Source: Candidatus Methanoperedens sp.
Lineage (GTDB): Archaea; Halobacteriota; Methanosarcinia; Methanosarcinales; Methanoperedenaceae
DNA: 64,000 nt
NCBI GenBank assembly: GCA_012026835.1
Contig: VEPN01000008.1
Coordinates: forward strand, 1-64,000
Reading direction: 5' to 3'
The translations under genes were made by a program, and so were the position numbers. The notes beneath the pieces were generated by a model that saw only the letters and a list, made by a program, of their open reading frames with translations, searched no databases and had not been told where the DNA came from. Shown here in pieces: positions 8,501-15,991 of the stretch; the stretch's first letter is position 1, and each line of letters opens with the position of its first letter.

Positions 8501-9571
8501 GCAGGGGGGGAGAAACAAACTGATGTAGCAAGAACAGGTGGTACTCTTGAATATGATTTGAAAATAAATTACCTTGGGCATACCTATTCGAACATCACTG
8601 TTTTCAGGGCAAATGTATCTGGAATAATGCAGCCTGACACCGTTATTCTAAAGGATATCATGGCAATATCCCCGGGAATAAAAAAAATTGACGATAATTC
8701 AACTATTTACGGCTATAATACAAGCTGGCTGTGGGAGAATTTTACGTTCGAAAATAGCAGGATTCCACGTGATATGCATTCACCCCTCCTGACAGATGGC
8801 GTTGACGGGGGTCCAGAGTGTGTTTTGTGCCATGATGTGGGCGATCTGGGAGCCCACAATACTATTAACAGGAACGCGCAGGACACTATCAGCAGGACAT
8901 GCTGGGCATGTCACGGGGATGGGAAGGAGCCAAAAAGGCATCCTGCAACATATAAAGAACCCAGGGAGTGCAAATCATGCCATGTGGAGAGAATTATCCC
9001 GTTTTTTAATGCCACTTATATCGGAGATGAAAAACATGCCACTCTCGAAGGATGCAGCGGCTGCCATATAAATAATATTCATAAGCTCATTAAATTCGAT
9101 GTAATCCCGGTTATAAAGTCCGTTTCTCTTTCACCAGAAAAAGTTGATGAGGGTGAGAGAATCCAGATAAGTGCAATCGCTGTTGCTGGTTACTATATGA
9201 GGATCAGGGGGGCTGAGTATTATATTGATTCGCAGGACAGGAGATTTCCCATGTCTGCGACAGATGGCTCTTTTGATGAGCAGACAGAGGAAGTGACCGC
9301 TGAAGTGAATACATCGGGATTAAGTCCGGGGACTCATTCGGTTCATGTAAGGGCGATGGAACGGAATAACAAATGGGGAGAGGAGGCCTCTGTGACCTTT
9401 GTGGTCAGGGAAAAAACAGGCGTAATGCGGGGCATAGTAGCAGGGCCGGCATTCAGGACAACACTCTGGGTCATAATGGGAATGTTCGCATTTCTGGCAT
9501 TGATTATTTACCTTATGAAAAGGAATATGCATAAAGAGGGATTGCCCGGATATACCAGACATGGCCCATAA
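5534..9571 (+). CDS. giant multihaem c-type cytochrome with S-layer-like domains, membrane anchored
   Basis: This is an extracytoplasmic electron-transfer protein of about 1345 residues. Order: an N-terminal hydrophobic signal/anchor (about residues 14-33), an Ig-like region (about 50-170), and haem sites from about residue 243 to 1172. I count 19 CxxCH motifs plus one CSNDDCH (C-x4-CH), so up to 20 haems. Between them lie two segments resembling the S-layer domain of the S-layer gene at 17 kb (about 785-875 and 950-1050; compare KTIRKGETWKLAPDYTL with KTLAIGETWDLGDGYTL). An Ig-like domain (about 1195-1292), a transmembrane helix (about 1305-1325) and a short basic tail follow. ATG 5534 is chosen over TTG 5513 because GGAGTG precedes it. 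Proteins of this architecture are known from ANME archaea and are proposed to carry electrons across the S-layer. A methyltransferase gene overlaps its end. Confidence 0.93.
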   Translation: MKGSKCKPTKTNVKLISLMVICGAIIAISWLHPLITHALGESPFATPVAPGTPSIKLTTNRLVILDDPSGWDGGAAGITDQGNQWSGESTTIRWYALVMSSSGRGAEGVAITSRVLFPNGTIALTKNGITNRFGIAEFGQDMDRWLIQNGSASEGRYTVDAAATVDGISVTGNYDFIYDEWGCGSNPASGCHVSQYWPGGFMPSQNASLFAAGSVQNSPYLHAWDNFHSGTGHGNRGSIDANECLTCHRGYDGVNRTHSTRVQTTPQYPAGIHSGSIPCTECHAAFGSDSMPILQCYDCHPVRNNNLSIKRFSQSATSGFSYQPLTDPNIMAHNEGQNISCIQCHSGMHNVSKPYNITGTPDTYTEYQQCTVCHTAYKRHNESVSCTVCHSQDAHSIKVFGQNATYVSGTGNAYRGNCTNCHQNSSFLSLLLSQPMAGSHTGSAPQVPQPVNHSNDPLAGKKWNQTPGYWINGTDGTSQLSSCKYCHGETLHKIIALGRPSLFNGSNPVNADIGSTWCQQCHWQGAANYSSIVFAFEEDGKIVPPEITGNVTHGANSSNPAYFNHSDTGKDDSSCRGCHGSRSAVNGITGFMHNVATGSSGSTDCAVCHDTGGSAPRIINFSVFKISVHKDLNNNAKNTTVLSELADKACWACHGNGTEPSGHPARYRTPRECSNDDCHALNQSFRAPMIYSHFKEASLNNNPANATNYNISTRASCESCHSNSLNAQGININASVSHYASRTGLVDSINCIFCHLDEDNAIKWGNATEINKNISSLIEMDRERNKFTAREGEFVELGAGYRIKVTGVSTLRGSVLLELYKANMLVDTVSANIPGSYVYEEERTINNGTSKIPVIVLNMTSAFLLDNQSFVQFEGFRTRRPHYENKTTSCYLCHFNGGMEKNRYTVIDRKDDYVYYTEVLFNSSDKREFNQQQALQKLAGATPDDSHIDIESAGKKTIRKGETWKLAPDYTLILEDVSENSDSARFLLEAGGEKQTDVARTGGTLEYDLKINYLGHTYSNITVFRANVSGIMQPDTVILKDIMAISPGIKKIDDNSTIYGYNTSWLWENFTFENSRIPRDMHSPLLTDGVDGGPECVLCHDVGDLGAHNTINRNAQDTISRTCWACHGDGKEPKRHPATYKEPRECKSCHVERIIPFFNATYIGDEKHATLEGCSGCHINNIHKLIKFDVIPVIKSVSLSPEKVDEGERIQISAIAVAGYYMRIRGAEYYIDSQDRRFPMSATDGSFDEQTEEVTAEVNTSGLSPGTHSVHVRAMERNNKWGEEASVTFVVREKTGVMRGIVAGPAFRTTLWVIMGMFAFLALIIYLMKRNMHKEGLPGYTRHGP

Positions 9572-10154
9572 ATTCGATGTGAAAAAAGCGGAATTACTTG
9601 ACAGCCCCGATAGATTGCATATCCTGAATCCCGATGAGAACCTGGATAAGCTGGGGTTAAACACGGAAACGGTATTTGCAGACCTGGGCTGCGGGACAGG
9701 TTATTTCTCATTGCCTGCGGCATTGCGCGTAAAGAAAGTATATGCTCTCGATGTGCAGGAGGAAATGCTTGAAATCCTGAGAAATAAAATAAAGAAAGAA
9801 AAAATCAAAAATATTGATATAATCTTATCCGGGGAATCAACAATTCCATTACCCGATAATTCTGTGGATATCGTGTTCACGGCAAATGTATTCCACGAAC
9901 TTGAAGATAGAATATCAATATTAGTAGAGATTAAACGCATTCTTTCGGCAGGCGGGAGACTGGTAATAATCGACTGGAAAAAGATTGAAATGGATTTTGG
10001 GCCGCCCTTTGAAGAGCGATTAACAGAGGCAGAGGTGATTTCAGCCTGTGAAAACAATAGTTTTGATTTACTAAAAAAGGCGGTTACGGGACCTTATAAT
10101 TACCTCCTGATCTTTGAAGTCATGAAGAATTCAAAGGTAAAAAATAGCTGTTGA
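9561..10154 (+). CDS. class I SAM-dependent methyltransferase
   Basis: The 197 residues form a single Rossmann-fold methyltransferase. Motif I is DLGCGTGYFS (about 41-50), the acidic ribose-binding residue is in YALD (about 61-64), and post-I/motif II regions follow (DIVFTANVFHEL, GGRLVIIDWKK). It belongs to the large UbiE/Methyltransf_11-like group; the substrate is unknown. The gene starts 11 bases inside the end of the giant cytochrome gene, so the two are probably co-translated. A role in quinone or cytochrome maturation is possible but only suggested by this overlap. The sequence after the stop is A-rich and shows no hairpin. Confidence 0.88.
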   Translation: MAHKFDVKKAELLDSPDRLHILNPDENLDKLGLNTETVFADLGCGTGYFSLPAALRVKKVYALDVQEEMLEILRNKIKKEKIKNIDIILSGESTIPLPDNSVDIVFTANVFHELEDRISILVEIKRILSAGGRLVIIDWKKIEMDFGPPFEERLTEAEVISACENNSFDLLKKAVTGPYNYLLIFEVMKNSKVKNSC

Positions 10155-10206
10155 AAAAATAAAACTAAAAAAGAAGTGCCCTGAAATTAATCAGGAATGA
10201 ATCTAA

Positions 10207-10512
10207 TTACACTGCAAGCTTGTTGAACTCTATCTGGGTAAGTATCATTGCCGCAGGCGCAAATACCAGCCATAGCAGGAAGTATATCAATCCCATGCTG
10301 CTCTCTTTTTTTGCCACCTGGGCGGTGCCCACTGAATATTTATACAGCCAGTAAATATTCACGATAGGGATTATTATCAGCCAGAAAGTCGGGATGCTGG
10401 CACCAAGCTCAACCATTTCTTTTTTTGTAGAGTAAAGCCAATAAATACCGTATATTCCAAGGGTTATTATCGCTAAAACCACTACAAGTATTGGATTTCT
10501 ATTCTTCACCAT
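10207..10512 (-). CDS. DUF4234-family small membrane protein
   Basis: This is a 101-residue integral membrane protein with three predicted membrane helices (about residues 8-26, 43-58 and 74-91). The opening NPILVVVLAIITLGIYGIYW and the NIYWLYKY motif are typical of DUF4234, a small family of unknown function found in bacteria and archaea. GGTGA lies about 10 bases before the start. An A/T run near 10560-10580 (AAATATATATAG on the minus strand) is a good TATA box about 30-40 bases further upstream. Nothing nearby indicates a role. Confidence 0.8.
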   Translation of the reverse strand: MVKNRNPILVVVLAIITLGIYGIYWLYSTKKEMVELGASIPTFWLIIIPIVNIYWLYKYSVGTAQVAKKESSMGLIYFLLWLVFAPAAMILTQIEFNKLAV

Positions 10513-10607
10513 TCTCTGTCACCTTGCCACCGATTTTTTCGGAGACCTCACAATGATAATGATGTAACATCTATATATATTTATCTCCATAGATGTAAAT
10601 ATTAGTT

Positions 10608-10898
10608 TTATTTTTTCCGTTCGTGGTTTTGAAATCTGGCCTCTGCAATCTTTTTGTTGATGTTCGCATAGCAATAAACGCATCCGTGCGGGAAGGTATC
10701 ATAAGCTCCTATATCCACGCTTTCTGTGCATCCGTATTCTTTCCTTGCGGGTTTCTCACTGCATACAAATCCATTCATGCCAAACAGTTCTTTTATGGGC
10801 TTCCCATCAATGCAATGCGCTCTCCGGATTTTCCCGGATGACGGAGATGATGCGGCGCATTTTCTACAAGATTCATGAGATAATCCATCTTCTATCAC
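10608..10898 (-). pseudogene. C-terminal fragment of a DUF1848 (radical-SAM-like) protein
   Basis: The 96-residue frame matches only the last third of DUF1848 proteins (normally about 290 residues): AHCIDGKPIKELFG followed by GCTESVDIGAYDTFPHGCVYCYAN. Family members have a Cys-rich end of the type C-P-H-G-C-V-Y-C, probably binding an iron-sulfur cluster. Here the first of these Cys is Phe (TFPHG), which fits a dead copy. The apparent start is a GTG with no ribosome site and no TATA box, and no N-terminal part is recognisable in the 160 bases upstream. A palindromic repeat lies directly beyond the break, which may mark the rearrangement point. Confidence 0.7.
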
Positions 10899-10945
10899 AA
10901 TTAGTCTTAACGTTAGTGCCTACAGACCTGCTGGAGTAAATCTCA

Positions 10946-11002
10946 CCGCAAAGCGCGCAAAGTTCGCAAAGATATTGCTACTAAGCTTTGCGAACTTTGC
11001 GG
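10946..11002. repeat. palindromic CGCAAAG-type intergenic repeat
   Basis: Two arms face each other: 10955-10971 (GCGCAAAGTTCGCAAAG) and 10986-11002 (CTTTGCGAACTTTGCGG). They match at 16 of 17 positions around a 14-base loop, and an additional CCGCAAAG lies just before the left arm. The element can form a strong hairpin and resembles REP-like intergenic repeats. It lies between the DUF1848 fragment and the 3' end of metG, so it may serve as a terminator for metG, or be a mobile-repeat remnant. The remaining bases of this 160-base gap carry no gene. Confidence 0.7.
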
Positions 11003-11060
11003 TGTCTATGTTTAGCCTTTTTCCCAACAGGTAGCTGGAACATTAAGCTTAACCGATAGG

Positions 11061-13082
11061 TTATCTTACCCTCGTGCCTTCCTTTACCTCTTTCTCAGGC
11101 ATAAGCAGCACTGCGCCTTCCGCATCTGCGGCGAGCACCATTCCGCGCGACTCAACACCGAACAGCTTCGCAGGTTTCATGTTAGCCATCACAATGACCT
11201 GTTTTCCTACAAGTTCTGATGGGTTATGGGATTTTGCGATCCCGGCAACTATCTGGCGCTTCTCCCCGATATCAACCTCCAGCTTCAGCAGTTTATCAGA
11301 GCCTTTGATGTTCTCTGCGGATAATATCTTCCCGATCCTGATATCAAGCTTCTGGAACTCCTCGTATGATATTTCAGGTTTCTCTTCTTTTGCCTCTTCA
11401 GCGTGCTTTTTCTCTTTCGACATTGCTATCTTTATCCTTTTATCAAGGATCGCTTCCATTTCCTTGATCTTTTTATCCTCTATCTTTGTGAACAGTATCT
11501 CAGGGGCTCCAAGCTTTCCGGCAGGTATCTCGATAAGAGCATCTTCAAACCGCGCGCTATGGACATCGCCTGAGAGTCCAAGCTGGTTCCATGCTTTTTC
11601 CATGTTTCCCGGAAGTACAGGTTCAAACAGCAAAACAAGTGCTTTGGCTACCTGGAGACAGTTTTTGACCACACGCCCGCATGCTTCTTTGTCTTTTTTA
11701 ACGAGCTGCCAGGGTTCATTTGACTGGAAATAAGCATTACCATACTGCGCCAGCTCCATCATCGCATCAGTTGCCTTCTTGAATTCATATTCATCAAAAG
11801 CCGATAATATGCTATTGATAGTGGATTCTATTTTTTCAAAAATCTCTTTATCAACCTTACCTTCAGGGACTGCACTGAAATTCTTATGAGTAAAATGCAG
11901 TGTCCTGTGGAGGAAATTACCAAGCGCGCCTACAAGTTCGTTATTGACCTTTTCCTGGAAGACCTTCCACGAGAAGTTCAATTCCTTTGTATGGGAGGTA
12001 TAATTCGCGATATAGTACCTCAAAAGGTCGGGATGGAATCCGTGGTCAAGGTAATCCTCGTCCACCCATACCACGTAGCCCCGGCTCTTTGAGAACTTCT
12101 TATCATCTATTTTCAGCATTCCTGACGCCACAACGGCCCACGGCGGGGTATAACCTGCCCCCTTTAGCATCGAAGGCCAGAAAATGCAGTGATGGTAAGT
12201 GATATCCTCACCTATGAAATGTATAATGCGCGAATCCCGCCTCCAGTATTCTTCCCAATCCCTTCCTGTATTATTCGCCCATTCCTCAGTAAATGAAATG
12301 TACCCGATAGGCGCATCCACCCAAACGTAAACAACAAGGTCATCATGCCCCGGGAACCGCACACCCCATTCAAGGTTCCTTGTGATGCACCAGTCCTTCA
12401 GGTCCTTTGCCCATTCTTTTGCATAATTTATGGCGTTGCTTGTCCCTCCAAGGGTCTTCAGGTACTGCGAGAGGAAACCTGAAAATGATGAAAGCCTGAA
12501 AAAGAAATGTTCCTGCTCGCGGTACTCGGCAGGATTGCCGCAAATGCGGCATTTTGCATTCTTTATTTCCCCGGGCTCAAGGTGTTTTCCGCATCCCTGG
12601 TCGCATTCATCGCCCCGCGCGGGTTTTTCGCAATAAGGGCATGTACCTTCCACAAACCTGTCAGGAAGGAACCGCTCGCAGTGCGGGCAATAAGCCAGTC
12701 TTATAACCTGCGGGTAAACATATCCTCCTTCTATCAATGATTCGACAATGCTGGTCGTCCTTGCATGGTTTGTAGGGGAATCCGTGTTCCCGAAGATGCT
12801 GAATTCAACTTCCATCGCCCTGAAAATGCTCTTAAAATGATCATGATATTTATTCACAAGCTCTTTCGGTGCTATACCCAGTTCCTCTGCGTTTACCACA
12901 ATTGGAGTGCCGTGGGCATCAGACCCGCAGATGAAAGCTGCCTCCTGGCCCTGTTTTCGAAGCGCCCTGACAAAAATGTCTCCCGGAATGTATGTACGCA
13001 GGTGCCCGATATGGCATTTGCCGTTTGCATAAGGAAGACCGCATGTTACCACGACCGGTTTATCTATTGGGAAGTTGGACAT
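11061..13082 (-). CDS. metG: methionyl-tRNA synthetase with C-terminal tRNA-binding domain
   Basis: This enzyme charges tRNA-Met with methionine. The class I signature HIGH is at about residues 24-27 ([11 protein letters not shown]). A zinc-knuckle insert with paired CxxC motifs follows (CPHCERF, CPYCEKP, CRICG), and the KMSKS-type loop is KFSKS, near residue 320. The last roughly 105 residues are an EMAP-II/Trbp111-like OB-fold ([22 protein letters not shown]), so synthetase and dimerising tRNA-binding domain are one chain as in Methanosarcina. Total length is about 673 residues. The start is placed at MSNFPIDKP by family comparison; an ATG 12 bases upstream (13094), preceded by GGAAG, is possible. 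It is divergent from the cobalamin operon with a short shared promoter region. Confidence 0.94.
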   Translation of the reverse strand: MSNFPIDKPVVVTCGLPYANGKCHIGHLRTYIPGDIFVRALRKQGQEAAFICGSDAHGTPIVVNAEELGIAPKELVNKYHDHFKSIFRAMEVEFSIFGNTDSPTNHARTTSIVESLIEGGYVYPQVIRLAYCPHCERFLPDRFVEGTCPYCEKPARGDECDQGCGKHLEPGEIKNAKCRICGNPAEYREQEHFFFRLSSFSGFLSQYLKTLGGTSNAINYAKEWAKDLKDWCITRNLEWGVRFPGHDDLVVYVWVDAPIGYISFTEEWANNTGRDWEEYWRRDSRIIHFIGEDITYHHCIFWPSMLKGAGYTPPWAVVASGMLKIDDKKFSKSRGYVVWVDEDYLDHGFHPDLLRYYIANYTSHTKELNFSWKVFQEKVNNELVGALGNFLHRTLHFTHKNFSAVPEGKVDKEIFEKIESTINSILSAFDEYEFKKATDAMMELAQYGNAYFQSNEPWQLVKKDKEACGRVVKNCLQVAKALVLLFEPVLPGNMEKAWNQLGLSGDVHSARFEDALIEIPAGKLGAPEILFTKIEDKKIKEMEAILDKRIKIAMSKEKKHAEEAKEEKPEISYEEFQKLDIRIGKILSAENIKGSDKLLKLEVDIGEKRQIVAGIAKSHNPSELVGKQVIVMANMKPAKLFGVESRGMVLAADAEGAVLLMPEKEVKEGTRVR

Positions 13083-13192
13083 GCGGTTTAACATGAAACT
13101 TCCATATAAAATATGTTTCTGTGGATGTCCATGCATTATTTGATTGTTAAGCATTCATACAGCAAGCATTATATCAAGCCAGGTTGTGTTTA

Positions 13193-13213
13193 ATCAACTT
13201 AAATTGAGTTGAT
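13193..13213. promoter_or_regulatory. dyad symmetry over the cbiT start region
   Basis: ATCAACT (13193-13199) and AGTTGAT (13207-13213) form a perfect 7-base inverted repeat with a 7-base spacer, ending on the first codons of cbiT. It could be a repressor site overlapping the start of the cobalamin operon or an RNA hairpin that hides the translation start. No B12 riboswitch consensus is visible in this short gap, so control by a protein or local structure is the likelier option. Confidence 0.4.
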
Positions 13214-13739
13214 GTTAATGCTTTACCCCGGTGGAACACCCACACAGCCAGAAATAATTTCCGTGGCTTTATCGAAGCTTAGTCTTGGATCTTCAGATAT
13301 GTTCGCAGATATAGGATGTGGAAGCGGCTCAGTATCAATCAGTGCTGCACAGAAAGTAAAACACGTATATGCTATCGATAACAGGGAGGAAGCAGTTTAC
13401 GCTGCATCCAGGAATATAAAAGAAGCAAATATAACTAACATCTCAGTTTTAAAGGGCGAGGCTGGGTTGATACTCGCTGATCTCGATATTGACTGCGCAT
13501 TCCTTGGTGGAAGTAAAAATATTGATAACGTCCTTGCAATACTAATGGATAAAGTCCCGCGTTTTGTAGTCAGCGCAGTAAGGATTGAGACCGCTGCTTT
13601 AGCTGTCGGAGCTATGAAAAGGAATGATAAATTCAAGGAATTATTACAGATACAAATATCAAGGGGAAGCGAGCTTGCAGGAGGTACTATGCTCAAGCCC
13701 GAAAACCCCATATTCCTTATTGTAGGCGGTGAACCGTGA
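13212..13739 (+). CDS. cbiT: cobalt-precorrin C15-methyltransferase/decarboxylase CbiT
   Basis: CbiT methylates C15 and decarboxylates the acetate side chain on C12 of the corrin precursor in anaerobic cobalamin synthesis. The family hallmark GGTPTQPEI is at the N-terminus, followed by the SAM motif ADIGCGSGSVSI and YAIDNREEA. The length of about 175 residues is normal for archaeal CbiT, where the CbiE part is separate. ATG 13212 or ATG 13218 are both possible starts; the TTG at 13209 is less likely. The gene overlaps cbiF by GTGA and begins a four-gene operon. A dyad covers its start region. Confidence 0.92.
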   Translation: MLMLYPGGTPTQPEIISVALSKLSLGSSDMFADIGCGSGSVSISAAQKVKHVYAIDNREEAVYAASRNIKEANITNISVLKGEAGLILADLDIDCAFLGGSKNIDNVLAILMDKVPRFVVSAVRIETAALAVGAMKRNDKFKELLQIQISRGSELAGGTMLKPENPIFLIVGGEP

Positions 13740-14479
13740 CAATTGGAGCTGGCCATGGAGAAACTAAAATAAACAATATCGTGTATTTTGTAGGGGCAGG
13801 CCCGGGTAATCCTAAATATATTACTGTAAGAGGACGGGAGCTTCTTGAATCCGCAGACCTTGTGATGTATACGGGTTCGCTTGTTAATCCCGATATCCTT
13901 GATTACACAAAAGGTGAAAAAATTGATAGTCACGGCATGAAGCTTGAGGATATCGTTGAATTGCTGGAAAAAGGTGTCAGGGCAGGGAAGCTTGTCGTAA
14001 GGCTCCATAGTGGCGACCCTTCTTTGTACGGGGCTATAATCGAGCAGATAGAACGACTCCGTGAGCGCAGAATAGATATAGAGATTGTGCCGGGCGTGAC
14101 ATCGCTTTTTGCCTCTGCCGCCGCACTTAAAAAACAGCTCACATTGAACGGTATTACAGAGACATTGATAATAACAAGACCCGCCGGGGCGACACTGGAA
14201 AAAGACTCGCTGCGTGAGCTATCGCGCCATAATGCGACGATGGCCATATATTTGGGCACCCATAAGCTAAGGGATATCACAAAAGAAGTGACATATCCCA
14301 GGGAAACACCTGCTGCGGTCGTATATCATGCCTCGTGGGATGATGAGAAAATCATTCTTGGCACTGTGGGCGATATTGCGGATAAGGTTGAAGCACTTGG
14401 TATTGATAAATCCGCAATGATAATCATCGGTAATGTGCTCTCGCCTGAAAACTACAGGAGGTCGCACCTGTATGGGTGA
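13736..14479 (+). CDS. cbiF: cobalt-precorrin-4 C11-methyltransferase CbiF
   Basis: CbiF transfers a methyl group to C11 of cobalt-precorrin-4. This tetrapyrrole methylase has 247 residues with the expected motifs: VGAGPGNPKYITVRG near residue 20, YTGSLVNPD, HSGDPSLYGA and ATMAIYLGTHK. It starts at GTG 13736, overlapping the cbiT stop. The first roughly 12 residues are extra compared with most family members and are not conserved; the upstream stop overlap supports this start, although a later one cannot be excluded. It overlaps cbiG by 8 bases. Confidence 0.94.
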   Translation: MTIGAGHGETKINNIVYFVGAGPGNPKYITVRGRELLESADLVMYTGSLVNPDILDYTKGEKIDSHGMKLEDIVELLEKGVRAGKLVVRLHSGDPSLYGAIIEQIERLRERRIDIEIVPGVTSLFASAAALKKQLTLNGITETLIITRPAGATLEKDSLRELSRHNATMAIYLGTHKLRDITKEVTYPRETPAAVVYHASWDDEKIILGTVGDIADKVEALGIDKSAMIIIGNVLSPENYRRSHLYG

Positions 14480-15341
14480 GGTGGCAATCATTACTTTTCC
14501 GCGTAATCTTGCCATTGCGGAAAAGATTAAGGGTGTCACGGGCGGGAATATCATAACATATTCGAAAAACGCTTTCAGGCAGGCTTTTAAGGAATATGAT
14601 TCGATAATAGCCATAATGGCTGCTGGTATAGCAGTCCGGAATATTGCGCCTCTGGTATGTGATAAATGGAGTGACCCGGCAGTCGTTGTAGTTGATTCAG
14701 GGATGGGTTTCGCCGTACCCCTGCTTGGCGGGCATCATGGCGCCAACGAGCTTGCCAGAAAACTGGCAGGCACAGGGATAACTCCCGTAATCACAACAGC
14801 CACCGAATCAACAGGGAAAGAGCCAGTTGAAAAAATAGCTGAAAAACTCGGATGCAGGATAGTGAACAGGGATTCCACAAAAAAAGTGAATATGGTTTTG
14901 CTGGAGAGGGATATTGAGGCTGTATGCCTGAAAGGTCCGGGGATAGTGCTTGTGGATGATAGCGTGACTGTGCTAAAAAGACACAATCTGGTCGTGGGCA
15001 TAGGCGCCAATCGCGGCGTTAGCAAACAGGAGGTTATAGAAGCCATCATAAACGGGCTGGCTGAGATATGCGCCACAATGGATGATGTCAAGTATCTTGC
15101 GTCTGCAATGATAAAGGAAAACGAAGAGGGGATCATTGATGCTGCATCATCACTTGGGAAAGAAATAAAATTCGTTCCGCATGAACTGATAAATTCAATC
15201 AGGACGCCGACGGTTTCAAAAGCAAAAACCCTTGGACTGAACGGGGTATGCGAACCTGCGGCGCTTGCAATCTCGGACGAGAAGGAACTGCTGCTAAAAA
15301 AGAGAATATACGGCAATGTCACGATAGCAATCGCAAGGTAA
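14472..15341 (+). CDS. cbiG: cobalt-precorrin-5A hydrolase CbiG
   Basis: CbiG opens the delta-lactone ring and releases acetaldehyde in the anaerobic pathway. The 289-residue protein has the N-terminal CbiG domain (IAIMAAGIAVRNIAPLV, DKWSDPAVVVVD, LGGHHGANELA) and the C-terminal domain (VVGIGANRGVS, ASAMIKENEEG, GVCEPAALA). The start at 14472 is chosen over the longer frame (14433) because the family begins at IITFP and AGGAGG lies about 10 bases upstream. It overlaps cbiF, and cbiC follows after 17 bases. Confidence 0.94.
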   Translation: MGEVAIITFPRNLAIAEKIKGVTGGNIITYSKNAFRQAFKEYDSIIAIMAAGIAVRNIAPLVCDKWSDPAVVVVDSGMGFAVPLLGGHHGANELARKLAGTGITPVITTATESTGKEPVEKIAEKLGCRIVNRDSTKKVNMVLLERDIEAVCLKGPGIVLVDDSVTVLKRHNLVVGIGANRGVSKQEVIEAIINGLAEICATMDDVKYLASAMIKENEEGIIDAASSLGKEIKFVPHELINSIRTPTVSKAKTLGLNGVCEPAALAISDEKELLLKKRIYGNVTIAIAR

Positions 15342-15358
15342 ATTATGGACGTAAAAAT

Positions 15359-15982
15359 ATGAATACTGATCTTGGTGCGCGAACAAAAGAGGCAGTTGAA
15401 ATTAGTGAAAAAAGCAGGATGATAGTGAGAAGCCTCGTGCCCGGTGACGGACCTGAAGAGCGGATAATGCAGCGATGTGTTATGGCTACAGGCGACCCGT
15501 CATTTGCAGGTCTCATGAGATTCTGTAATGAACCTATACAAGCAGGGGTAAAAGCCATAACTGAAGGGGCGGTCATATTCGCTGACATAAAAATGGCAGA
15601 GGCCGGGATAACAAAGAGAGGACATAACTGCAATATAAGGTGCGTGCTTGACGCAAGAAGCGGGATTGCAGAAAAAACAGGTATGACAAGGACATCAGCA
15701 GGGTTCATGGAGCTTGGAAATGAACTGGATGGCGCGATTATCGTAATCGGGAATGCCCCATCTGCGGCGCTGACCGTATGCAGTATGATACAGAAAGGGC
15801 GAAGACCCGCACTGCTTGTAGCTACACCTGTGGGTTTTGTAAATGCAGCCGAATCAAAAGAGTTAGTCAGGAGTCTGAAAGTTCCTTCTATCACCTGCGT
15901 GGGGGCAAGGGGAGGAACACCTGTGGCAGTTGCAGTGGTGAATGAACTTGTGGAGATGGCAGCAGGCGGGATGTACAGGTAA
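15359..15982 (+). CDS. cbiC: cobalt-precorrin-8 methylmutase CbiC
   Basis: CbiC moves the methyl group from C11 to C12 to give cobyrinate. The protein has about 207 residues. Diagnostic parts are RCVMATGDPSFAGLMRF, the DIKMAEAGI block, the catalytic His in ITKRGHNC, and IVIGNAPSAA. The ATG at 15359 is chosen because the longer frame would run through the end of cbiG. It is the last gene of the cbiTFGC group and is convergent with a membrane protein gene 9 bases away. The other cobalamin genes (cbiE, cbiH, cbiD, cbiL, cbiA) are not in this window. Confidence 0.92.
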   Translation: MNTDLGARTKEAVEISEKSRMIVRSLVPGDGPEERIMQRCVMATGDPSFAGLMRFCNEPIQAGVKAITEGAVIFADIKMAEAGITKRGHNCNIRCVLDARSGIAEKTGMTRTSAGFMELGNELDGAIIVIGNAPSAALTVCSMIQKGRRPALLVATPVGFVNAAESKELVRSLKVPSITCVGARGGTPVAVAVVNELVEMAAGGMYR

Positions 15983-15991
15983 GGATTTCAT

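Noticed and set aside
10946-11002. tRNA or riboswitch in the hairpin near metG
   Set aside because: There is only one long stem, with no T-arm, anticodon arm or known aptamer pattern.
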